From contig NQOP01000003.1 of NCBI GenBank assembly GCA_003585845.1, forward strand, positions 81,114 to 86,436: a stretch of 5,323 nucleotides of DNA, read 5' to 3'. The notes beneath the pieces are model-generated. The model saw only the letters and a list, made by a program, of their open reading frames with translations, was not told the DNA's origin and did not search any database. The stretch comes from Bifidobacteriaceae bacterium NR021. Lineage in GTDB: Bacteria; Actinomycetota; Actinomycetes; Actinomycetales; Bifidobacteriaceae. A program made the position numbers and the translations under genes. This document shows, one piece after another, positions 1-4,682 of the stretch; position 1 is the first letter of the stretch; every line of letters starts with the position of its first letter.

Positions 1-331
1 AAGGTATAAGAAGCGGCAGCAAACTGAGCACACCTTCTACGCCTTCAGTCATAGCAAGAGCACGAAAACCGCCAAGTTTATCAACAATCCAACCAGAGCA
101 TGGCGAAAGAAAATCGGCAACCGTCATAAAAGTCTTACGAAAACCAATCACCCAAGCCGGCAAGCCAACAATAATAATCGAAGGCAAAACCGAGCCTTCA
201 TACGCCTGATTGCCGAGCATAGAAAAACAAAAGCCAACAAGCGCCCATCGCAATGCCGGACTAATAGATCTCATACGAATAAAAATATTATCTTTGCTAA
301 AAATCGTCTTCACAGCAACCAACTCTCCCAT
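1..331 (-). CDS. MFS transporter, N-terminal part (runs off left edge)
   Basis: This is the first 110 codons of an integral membrane transporter that continues beyond the left edge. A cytoplasmic N-terminus of about 25 residues is followed by a hydrophobic helix (about 27-42), a second hydrophobic stretch (about 51-78), and then the loop GWIVDKLGGFR at 80-90. That loop fits the major facilitator superfamily motif A between helices 2 and 3 (G-x-x-x-D-K/R-x-G), with G80, D84, K85, G87 and R90 in the expected places. A third helix begins near residue 92. The substrate cannot be told from this part. The ATG at 331 has only a weak SD (AAGAG, four bases away). A GTG at 313, preceded by GGGAGAG, is a credible alternative start that would shorten the protein by six residues. 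A 12-bp tandem repeat array lies just upstream and may fall in its promoter or leader. Confidence 0.8.
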   Translation of the reverse strand, partial: MGELVAVKTIFSKDNIFIRMRSISPALRWALVGFCFSMLGNQAYEGSVLPSIIIVGLPAWVIGFRKTFMTVADFLSPCSGWIVDKLGGFRALAMTEGVEGVLSLLPLLIP

Positions 332-368
332 AAAACTCTTGCAAAATCGCAATTCATAATGCAAGTTT

Positions 369-452
369 ATGCAAACTTACATGCAAACCTACACGCAGAC
401 TTACATGCAAACTTACATGCAAACCTACACGCAGACTTACATGCAAACTTAC
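369..452. repeat. Seven tandem 12-bp repeats in A-B-C-A-B-C-A order
   Basis: Seven contiguous 12-mers fill 369-452: ATGCAAACTTAC (A), ATGCAAACCTAC (B) and ACGCAGACTTAC (C), then A, B, C and A again. The array is therefore also a 36-bp unit repeated two and one-third times. Copies of each type are identical, so the latest expansion was by the 36-bp unit. A partial unit, ATGCAAGTTT, precedes it at 359-368; AAGTTT (363-368) and AAACTT (373-378) form an inverted pair across ATGC. The array ends 38 bases upstream of the transporter ATG on the minus strand. It encodes no plausible peptide with a start codon, and the units are too short and spacerless for CRISPR. A regulator-binding array or a length-variable locus (VNTR) are the likely explanations. 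Confidence 0.93.
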
Positions 453-550
453 ATAACCACCTTCAAATCGCTATCCAACTTAAATAATTCACTACAAACT
501 ACACAAATCCAATAGCTTATTTGACAAATTTAATAACACAATACTCTTGT

Positions 551-688
551 TTAAAAAAAAAGCAAAAATGTGACAACATCATATACTGCTTCCATCAGCA
601 TATTCGCAACGATTAACGAGGAGAATGTTAGAGACGTACTTCTAGGAGTGTCTGTTTTACCTGCGCTCGCATGCTGTAATGCAATCAT
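551..688 (-). CDS. Doubtful 45-aa small ORF downstream of the membrane-protein gene
   Basis: An ORF of 45 codons starts six bases after the stop of the four-helix membrane protein and ends inside the A9/T9 run. An SD-like GAGGTGAG overlaps the upstream stop codon and lies a suitable distance from the ATG at 688, which would allow translational coupling. The product begins MIALQHASAGKTDTP and ends in a hydrophobic VVTFLLFF tail. It matches no family I recognise. It may be a genuine small membrane-associated protein, the start of a gene truncated by deletion, or chance. The opposite strand also holds an open frame through this stretch, and that one has no SD. Confidence 0.25.
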   Translation of the reverse strand: MIALQHASAGKTDTPRSTSLTFSSLIVANMLMEAVYDVVTFLLFF

Positions 689-693
689 GTTGC

Positions 694-1188
694 TCACCTC
701 GTGCGCTTTACGCGCTCTTCTTCAAGCATTTGAACGCCAAGCTCAACCGCTTTCTGTGAAGCTTCCTGTAATTGCGCATCCGTCATACCTGGCTGCCAAG
801 GCTTTTCTAAAACAAACAGCAACACACTAGTGATCGCTGCGCCAATAATAATGCTTAGCAGCGTAGTATTTGAAACAAGCAATAAAGCAATACCAGAGGT
901 CACCAGCAGCCTGAGCACAAAATCGATGATTCCAATAAGCAAATCACCAGACCCGTCATCTGGTCTTCGATGCCTATCCCACTGCAGATACGCTGTACTT
1001 AGCAGCGAAAACACCACAACACTCAGCGCGAGTATGACCACAGTTTCCCAACCTAGTACTCGGTGCCCTACGAACTGCTGTACAAGCAACGCAATAATAA
1101 GCGTGCAAATACCAGCAACAGTTTCTGTAAGCACATGACCCCAAAAAGCATGCTTGAAAAGCACTGGCCTTACATTCGTCTCACTCAT
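694..1188 (-). CDS. Hypothetical four-helix integral membrane protein
   Basis: This gene encodes 164 residues. Four hydrophobic segments lie at about 19-40, 49-67, 83-105 and 108-127. A charged loop, DRHRRPDDGSGD, falls between helices 2 and 3, and a charged amphipathic tail (about 135-164, ending EEERVKRTR) is probably cytoplasmic. I do not recognise the family; no catalytic motif or transporter signature is visible. Two adjacent ATGs are available, at 1191 and 1188. The second is preferred because the SD TAGGAG (1195-1200) lies six bases from it but only three from the first. A good promoter lies just upstream. The gene is probably monocistronic or paired with the doubtful small ORF that follows. 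Its codon use is more balanced than that of the AT-rich GNAT gene behind it, so it probably belongs to the older chromosomal backbone. Confidence 0.75.
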   Translation of the reverse strand: MSETNVRPVLFKHAFWGHVLTETVAGICTLIIALLVQQFVGHRVLGWETVVILALSVVVFSLLSTAYLQWDRHRRPDDGSGDLLIGIIDFVLRLLVTSGIALLLVSNTTLLSIIIGAAITSVLLFVLEKPWQPGMTDAQLQEASQKAVELGVQMLEEERVKRTR

Positions 1189-1230
1189 CATCTTCTCCTA
1201 GAAAATGCAATTACGAAATATCGTGCTTTG

Positions 1231-1259
1231 ATTATACAAAATGTATAAAAAATTGTCCT
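1231..1259 (-). promoter_or_regulatory. Sigma-70-type promoter of the four-helix membrane-protein gene
   Basis: On the minus strand there is a perfect -10 box TATAAT (1236-1231), preceded after 17 bases by AGGACA (1259-1254), which matches four of six bases of TTGACA. The predicted start near 1224 gives a leader of about 35 bases containing the SD at 1195-1200. Spacing and position both fit a housekeeping-sigma promoter. Confidence 0.6.
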
Positions 1260-1304
1260 AAGTCCCGATTGAGTGGTCAGTATAGATAAAATTTAATATT
1301 TTTC

Positions 1305-1328
1305 CTATATATTAATCTATATATTAAT
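1305..1328. repeat. 12-bp tandem duplication across the GNAT stop codon
   Basis: CTATATATTAAT occurs twice in immediate succession, at 1305-1316 and 1317-1328. On the minus strand one unit encodes the last three codons and stop (I-N-I-TAG) of the GNAT gene. The second unit repeats the same codons and stop in frame just beyond it, leaving a backup stop. It looks like replication slippage in AT-rich DNA and has no effect on the protein. Confidence 0.9.
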
Positions 1329-1823
1329 CCAATACCTTCTTGTTGTAACATTTCCTCTTGATAAGCTATTTTTCACTTTGTTTTCTAAAATTCCACCATT
1401 ATTTTCTATAACTCGTATGGAGCCAATATTGTCATCATCGCATGTAATCAAAACCTTATGCAGATTCAAAGTCTCTTTACAATATGTAAGTGCCATAGAA
1501 AGCATTTTTGTTCCATAGCCCTTCATACATTCAGATTGTCTAATTTCGTACCCTATGTGACCACCATAGTTAATTAAAAAAGAATTTAATTCATGCCTAA
1601 TATTAATTTCACCAATAAATTTTTCATTATCTATCAACCAAAACGTAGTAGCTCTAACATAATTTTCAGGTAAATTTATACCATGTTCATAGTTATAAGA
1701 ACTCTCTATAATTGTCTCAGGGTGTATAAAACGTCTTTCTGCATTCGGCCTAAAAATTTCATCTTCTTCATTTGCTTCTATATAACCTTGAATATATTTA
1801 CTATCTGGTCTAATTAATTTCAT
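1317..1823 (-). CDS. GNAT-family N-acetyltransferase
   Basis: This is a complete 168-residue protein of the GCN5-related fold, which transfers an acetyl group from acetyl-CoA to an amine; the substrate is unknown. TTFWLID-x3-FIGEINIRHELN (59-80) matches the central strands of a soluble group of predicted GNAT acetyltransferases, followed by GGHIGYEIR (87-95). The acetyl-CoA pyrophosphate loop is at about 99-104 (CMKGYG), then the downstream strand VLITCDDDNIGSIRVIENNGG (124-144) with its conserved asparagine and helix. In the usual Q/R-x-x-G-x-G motif the first position here is Cys99 (TGT, one transition from the arginine codon CGT), which may weaken cofactor binding. The SD AGAGGAA (1827-1833) supports the ATG at 1823. 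The gene is very AT-rich compared with its left neighbour, suggesting transfer. An antibiotic-modifying role is possible but unsupported. Confidence 0.85.
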   Translation of the reverse strand: MKLIRPDSKYIQGYIEANEEDEIFRPNAERRFIHPETIIESSYNYEHGINLPENYVRATTFWLIDNEKFIGEINIRHELNSFLINYGGHIGYEIRQSECMKGYGTKMLSMALTYCKETLNLHKVLITCDDDNIGSIRVIENNGGILENKVKNSLSRGNVTTRRYWINI

Positions 1824-2002
1824 AAGTTCCTCTTATTCTTAATATGCAATTCTAATAAGAATACAATTCTATTAAAATTAGAATCCATACCAGGCTGTTT
1901 AGCTTTAATAGTATTACTATTAAAAAAACCACACATACAAGCCTTATTAAAGAAAAATTTTTTTATTTTTTCTTTCAATAAGTGCAGGCTTTTCGCATCC
2001 AT
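1820..2002 (-). CDS. Doubtful 60-aa ORF overlapping the GNAT start by ATGA
   Basis: This 60-codon frame ends with the TGA of an ATGA overlap with the GNAT start, an arrangement typical of translational coupling, and the GNAT SD lies within its last codons. The product is lysine-rich in the first third (KEKIKKFFFNKACMCGFF) with no recognised domain. Against it, it has only a distant purine-rich stretch (GGGGAAAG, 12 bases from the ATG) as SD, it contains a perfect 21-bp palindrome, and codon use is indistinguishable from AT-rich noise. It may be a leader peptide, a remnant of a lost upstream gene, or chance. Confidence 0.25.
   Translation of the reverse strand: MDAKSLHLLKEKIKKFFFNKACMCGFFNSNTIKAKQPGMDSNFNRIVFLLELHIKNKRNL
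1849..1884. promoter_or_regulatory. AT-rich inverted repeat just upstream of the GNAT gene
   Basis: ATTCTAAT (1849-1856) and its exact complement ATTAGAAT (1877-1884) enclose 20 bases. Nested within them is a second pair, AGAAT (1858-1862) and ATTCT (1866-1870). The structure lies 26 bases before the GNAT ATG, where an operator or leader hairpin could control it. Low complexity makes chance pairing fairly likely. Confidence 0.35.
1904..1924. promoter_or_regulatory. Perfect 21-bp palindrome upstream of the GNAT gene
   Basis: TTTAATAGT (1904-1912) is followed by ATT and then by its exact nine-base complement (1916-1924). On the + strand it runs into seven A residues; on the minus strand it follows the corresponding T run, the wrong order for an intrinsic terminator of minus-strand transcripts. 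In shape and size it resembles an operator for a dimeric repressor. It sits about 80 bases before the GNAT start. Confidence 0.4.
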
Positions 2003-2080
2003 AAAATTTTTCTTTCCCCATAAAGCACAGCTTCTACTAGAAAAATAATGTATGATACAACCAAATATACAAACAAAAAA

Positions 2081-2130
2081 GTGGGTGCAATTTTTATCAA
2101 TAGAAGCGAGCTATCGTTAAAAGGTTTAAT
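2081..2130 (+). repeat. Left inverted repeat (outer 14 bp plus inner 21 bp) of a putative mobile cassette
   Basis: The outer block GTGGGTGCAATTTT (2081-2094) and the inner 21-bp block (2110-2130, beginning GCTATCGTTAAAAGG) are both found again, exactly, in inverted orientation at 3143-3204. Here 15 bases separate the blocks. GTGGGTGC faces outwards at both ends, as terminal inverted repeats of a transposable element would. No transposase is present between the ends, and no target-site duplication is obvious outside them (A-rich on this side, CTAATCAG on the other). Confidence 0.6.
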
Positions 2131-2134
2131 TTTA

Positions 2135-2230
2135 TTACCCCACAGTTTCATATCAGCGTTCAAGCTCTTCAAAAACATCATCTATCGGATAACTATCACT
2201 TTGAGCCGCCTAATCATAGCCTTTATAGCC
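2135..2230 (-). pseudogene. Decayed C-terminus of a possible type II antitoxin
   Basis: In the frame beginning at 2230 on the minus strand the translation reads GYKGYD, stop, AAQSDSYPIDDVFEELER, stop, YETVG, stop. Both internal stops are explained by single C-to-T transitions (CAG to TAG at 2212-2210; CGA to TGA at 2155-2153), which would restore a continuous acidic helix-rich tail of about 31 residues. The style, with a short linker, a Y-P-I-D-D-V-F-x-E-L core and a charged end, resembles C-termini of RelB/Phd/CopG-like antitoxins that wrap their toxin. No toxin gene follows; the left inverted repeat begins five bases after the final stop. The family assignment is inference from composition and a short pattern; the open frame interrupted by transition-type stops is seen directly. 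Confidence 0.3.
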
Positions 2231-2391
2231 ATCAACGCGTATTCTGCGCCTTTCGAGACTCCGATAAGCGTAATTGTATCATGATCTATGTTTTCATAAT
2301 CTATGTAAGAGAGTACATCTTCGAACTGCTCTAATGATATCCTGGCTAATATTTTCGGCTGATTGTTCTGCCCGAACATAAACAGAAATAA
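2182..2391 (-). pseudogene. Fragment of an alpha/beta hydrolase (acyl-CoA thioesterase/BAAT C-terminal type)
   Basis: The frame reads LFLFMFGQNNQPKIL, then ISLEQFEDVLSYIDYENIDHD, then TITLIGVSKGAEYAL. The last part contains the nucleophile elbow G-x-S-x-G (GVSKG) of alpha/beta hydrolases. The preceding phe-gly, pro-lys and E-x-F-E-D-V-L pattern is what is seen before the elbow in the bile acid-CoA:amino acid N-acyltransferase (BAAT) C-terminal/dienelactone hydrolase-like group. Only about 53 residues are hydrolase-like (about 2391-2233). The N-terminal strands are missing, and the rest of the fold, with the catalytic Asp and His, is replaced after GAEYAL by unrelated sequence ending at 2182. 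It cannot be an active enzyme. The break at 2233 adjoins the antitoxin-like remnant, suggesting a deletion junction. Confidence 0.6.
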
Positions 2392-2400
2392 TGTTTATGT
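2376..2400. repeat. 8-bp perfect inverted repeat downstream of the NUDIX gene
   Basis: ACATAAAC (2376-2383) and GTTTATGT (2393-2400) enclose nine bases. The element begins 30 bases past the NUDIX stop on the minus strand, where a transcript end would be useful, but no T run follows (the next bases are TCGGGC). It overlaps the point where hydrolase similarity begins, so it may instead mark a rearrangement. Confidence 0.35.
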
Positions 2401-2430
2401 AACGATCTCTCGCCATAATAGCGGGATTCA

Positions 2431-2916
2431 TTAATATCGCTCATCTGAAATTATATGCTCTATTCCACCATGCTCCGATTTAAGATATTCTTTCATAAAT
2501 GTCGGGTAAGCCTTGCACTTATCAAGCTCATCTATAGGTAACCAATGCATTGTCTCTTTAGCACCTGACTCTGTAGTGCTTTGGCTCGTAAAATCTCTTT
2601 TGCCAATGGGCTTCATCATGTAGTAAAATGTCAGCTCATGGAAGTCTACTCCTTTTAAGCCAGAGCTGCCGATGAAGAAGTTCTCGTGTATGACGGCAAG
2701 GTGATCTACTTCATAATTAAGACCTGTCTCTTCAAATACTTCTCTCTTAACGGCTTCTTCTGATGTCTCGCCCACGTGAACCGCTCCGCCAACTGAGTAG
2801 AAATAGTCGTCCTCATCATTTCTTGCAAATAGCACACAACCTTCTTCGACTATGATGGCTGCTGCTCTATATCTAAATGCTTTTTTATCGTTAATAAATC
2901 CGCAATTATGTTCCAT
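2431..2916 (-). CDS. NUDIX hydrolase
   Basis: This complete 161-residue protein contains a perfect Nudix box at 44-66: G44, five residues, E50, seven residues, then REVFEETGL (58-66). The glutamates of R-E-x-x-E-E bind the divalent metal used to cleave nucleoside diphosphates linked to another group. The beta-strand entry YRAAAIIVEEGCVLFARN (16-33) and YFYSVGGAVHVGE (38-50) are typical of the fold. The C-terminal half, with HELTFYYMM and HWLPIDEL, matches the usual last strands, where W-x-x-x-D/E-E-L precedes the final helix. Substrate specificity is not readable. The start is well fixed by a perfect SD, AAAGGAG (2923-2929), six bases before the ATG. It is the only intact gene inside the inverted-repeat-bounded block and is not obviously coupled to any neighbour; an orphan accessory or house-cleaning enzyme is likely. 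Confidence 0.93.
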   Translation of the reverse strand: MEHNCGFINDKKAFRYRAAAIIVEEGCVLFARNDEDDYFYSVGGAVHVGETSEEAVKREVFEETGLNYEVDHLAVIHENFFIGSSGLKGVDFHELTFYYMMKPIGKRDFTSQSTTESGAKETMHWLPIDELDKCKAYPTFMKEYLKSEHGGIEHIISDERY

Positions 2917-2922
2917 GGTTTA

Positions 2923-2929
2923 CTCCTTT
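2923..2929 (-). promoter_or_regulatory. Strong ribosome binding site of the NUDIX gene
   Basis: AAAGGAG on the minus strand, six bases before the ATG at 2916, is a near-ideal anti-16S match. It fixes the start codon. Confidence 0.85.
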
Positions 2930-3142
2930 ATTTTTTATCTAATGACTGTGACTTATGGTTCAAATGCAAACAAGTTCCCAATCTTAATTGAAAATCCAAG
3001 TGATTGATACATTTATATATCACATTGTTCACAAGCAACAGTCATTGAACTTATTGCACTCGACACTAGAGCGTTGATATCCTCCCTCAAATAGCCAAAA
3101 TACGTTCAAAAGCCGCTATGAATCAGCTTAAATCCGCTTCAC

Positions 3143-3204
3143 ATTAAACCTTTTAACGATAGCCCTCACTAAGCCTTGCTACACAAAGGCAAAATTGCAC
3201 CCAC
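3143..3204 (-). repeat. Right inverted repeat of the putative mobile cassette
   Basis: Read on the minus strand, this copy starts with the same 14 bp, GTGGGTGCAATTTT (3204-3191), and ends with the same 21-bp block (3163-3143) as the copy at 2081-2130. Here the blocks are separated by 27 bases instead of 15. The extra sequence contains a hairpin, GCCTT (3173-3177) with AAGGC (3186-3190) and an eight-base loop. Exact identity over 35 positions in a 1.1-kb inverted arrangement is far beyond chance. Confidence 0.6.
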
Positions 3205-3216
3205 CTAATCAGCCTT

Positions 3217-3260
3217 TGACATCAATACTATAGTCTCCACAATTAAGTGGAAAGATGTCA
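3217..3260. terminator. Compound stem-loop after the histidine kinase gene, possible transcript end
   Basis: TGACATC (3217-3223) pairs with GATGTCA (3254-3260), and inside it TCCAC (3236-3240) pairs with GTGGA (3247-3251) around AATTAA. It lies 18 bases past the kinase stop, where the regulator-kinase transcript should end. The outer and inner stems are separated by an unpaired bulge and no T run follows, so it is not a standard Rho-independent terminator; it could stabilise the 3' end. Confidence 0.3.
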
Positions 3261-3278
3261 TCCATCTACTGCCCATAT

Positions 3279-4676
3279 TCAATTAAGCGGTATCGTTAGA
3301 GATACCTTAAACCCACCGTATTTGCTTCTACTTATATCAACTGTTCCATTATGAGCGCCAATAATCTGCTGAACAATCAGCAAACCCAAACCATGCCGTT
3401 GCTCTGCAGTACTTGTATCACAAATCATATAGTGCGGTTCATGATTAAGCTTTTCGATTTTTTCATCTGAAACACCTATACCGTTATCTTCAACACAAAT
3501 AATACAATTATTATTATTTGCAGCAACGGATACATAAATCGTACACCCATTTTCATTATGAGATATGCTGTTCTGAATAAGATTAGATATTGCTCGTTTT
3601 AATAAATCTTTGTCTACATTAATATTGCAAACAGTCAATTCTGCGTCCGTTTCCCATTTAATCGAAAACTCATCTTGCATACCCATATTCATAAAATCCA
3701 CAACAACTTGCCTAACAACAGCAACAACATTTTCTTCTTTTTTCATAATTGGTTGCATATTGTATTCAAGTTTTGAAGCCAGATTAAGGTCATTAATCAA
3801 ATTCTTCATTCTTGCACTTTGCTTAATAATCATCGTCGCTTTTTTACGATCTTCTTGTGAAATATGTAGAGAATTTTCTAACTGTCCCGCATATCCCATC
3901 ACCATAGATAACGGCGTACGAATATCATGCGAAACCCCAGCTATCCAATTTGCTCTTGCAGTCTCTCTTTTTCTCAATTGTTCTTTTTGTATTTGCAAAA
4001 TATCGGAAGCAGAATTTATGTTAGATGAAATTTCTGAAAGCGCTCCTGTTTCTGGAATATGCACGCTTTCTCCACTAGATAAACGTTGTATCCCTTTTGT
4101 AATCGGATTAATTGATTTTAGTAGTTTTATATTAGCTATTAAATAAATTCCAAGAATCAGCAAAATGTTGATAAATAATACGCTTAAAACAATCTGCGGA
4201 AAATTTGAGATTAAACTGTAGTTCCAACTTGGTCGCGTATGTTTCCAAAAGCTGTTGTGCGGAAATCCGACTACTACAACTCCATCCTTATTTTTGCCAG
4301 CGTAAGTTGGATAACCATCAATGTAGCCAACGCTCAAATTAGCTATATCAGACAAAGTATAGTCGTTTGGAATACCTGCAGGGACATTTTCTGTTTTCCA
4401 CACGACTTTCAACGTATTATTATCAATCAAAATTGCCCATGCGCCAGAATTTGTCAATTTGGAAGACATATTTTTTGATAATGCATAATCCCCATTTGCG
4501 GATAATTGTAATGCTTCTCCCGTCTCTTTGGCTATGCTATAAGGAGACATCTCTTTATCGGGAGCGTAATTTCCTATAAGTACAATAAACGCAATAATAT
4601 TCATTAATACTATAAGCACAGAGCTTAGTAGAAAAATACTTATAAAGCGTTGTATTAGTTTTGGTATGCTTTTCAT
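3279..4676 (-). CDS. Membrane sensor histidine kinase of a two-component system
   Basis: This is a complete 465-residue kinase. Helix 1 (about 11-34) and helix 2 (about 160-182) enclose an extracytoplasmic sensor of about 125 residues with no recognised ligand motif. A HAMP-like linker follows (about 183-235). The dimerisation/phosphoacceptor domain carries the H-box at 247-255 (GVSHDIRTP) with His250 as phosphorylation site. The ATPase domain has the N-box at 361-370 (RAISNLIQNS), the G1 box DNGIG at 397-401 and the G2 box HGLGL at 428-432, so all catalytic elements are present. It should autophosphorylate on an external cue and pass phosphate to the adjacent regulator. The start is supported by SD GGAG (4686-4689), nine bases upstream and overlapping the last codons of the regulator gene; the gap between the genes is six bases. 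Architecture resembles Firmicutes envelope-stress or antimicrobial-peptide sensors, but the signal is unknown. Confidence 0.93.
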   Translation of the reverse strand: MKSIPKLIQRFISIFLLSSVLIVLMNIIAFIVLIGNYAPDKEMSPYSIAKETGEALQLSANGDYALSKNMSSKLTNSGAWAILIDNNTLKVVWKTENVPAGIPNDYTLSDIANLSVGYIDGYPTYAGKNKDGVVVVGFPHNSFWKHTRPSWNYSLISNFPQIVLSVLFINILLILGIYLIANIKLLKSINPITKGIQRLSSGESVHIPETGALSEISSNINSASDILQIQKEQLRKRETARANWIAGVSHDIRTPLSMVMGYAGQLENSLHISQEDRKKATMIIKQSARMKNLINDLNLASKLEYNMQPIMKKEENVVAVVRQVVVDFMNMGMQDEFSIKWETDAELTVCNINVDKDLLKRAISNLIQNSISHNENGCTIYVSVAANNNNCIICVEDNGIGVSDEKIEKLNHEPHYMICDTSTAEQRHGLGLLIVQQIIGAHNGTVDISRSKYGGFKVSLTIPLN

Positions 4677-4682
4677 TCTGCT

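Larger units (their letters stand above)
332..693. other. Intergenic region between the membrane-protein gene and the MFS gene
   Basis: Apart from the 12-bp repeat array and a doubtful 45-codon ORF (551-688), no gene is supported here. On the minus strand there is a nine-base T run (complement of A553-A561) after a weak ATGT/ACAT stem. This could help end transcription from the upstream membrane-protein gene, but the stem is too short to call a terminator. A weak promoter-like pair for the transporter gene (TTGGAT, then TATGTA 17 bases later, minus strand, near 450-485) would place the repeats in the transcribed leader. Neither site is secure. Confidence 0.4.
2930..3278. other. Gene-free stretch between the NUDIX and histidine kinase genes
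   Basis: No ORF with a start and SD is convincing here. The stretch holds the right inverted repeat (3143-3204), a compound stem-loop after the kinase gene (3217-3260), and a 30-codon open stretch on the minus strand (about 3102-3013) reading TYFGYLREDINALVSSAISS and onward. That stretch has no start codon and follows a stop, so it could be a gene remnant of unknown type. A TTGAAC/TAGATA pair (2963-2936) looks promoter-like but would start transcription inside the NUDIX SD, so it is not called. Confidence 0.45.

Noticed and set aside
310..357. 15-codon upstream ORF overlapping the MFS start
   Set aside because: It has an ATG but no SD, and its length is expected by chance.
359..452. 12-bp repeats as a CRISPR array or replication iterons
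   Set aside because: Units are contiguous with no spacers, far shorter than CRISPR repeats and shorter than typical iterons; no cas or replication gene is nearby.
570..1138. Open frames on the + strand (570-830 and 830-1138)
   Set aside because: They lie antisense to the four-helix membrane protein or run across its end, lack SD sites and have serine/threonine-rich shadow-type composition.
1975..2181. 68-codon minus-strand ORF with a hydrophobic centre
   Set aside because: It reads through the left inverted repeat and the decayed antitoxin-like frame in another phase, and has no SD; the apparent membrane segment comes from AT-rich DNA.
2940..3046. AATGACTGT inverted pair (2941-2949 and 3038-3046)
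   Set aside because: Nine bases separated by almost 90 are within chance for a window of this size, and there is no functional context.
3216..3244. TTGACA on the + strand as a promoter
   Set aside because: There is no good -10 box at the right spacing (ACAATT only) and no + strand gene downstream.
3610..4146. 178-codon + strand ORF
   Set aside because: It is entirely antisense to the histidine kinase catalytic region, whose motifs are intact; it is a shadow frame.
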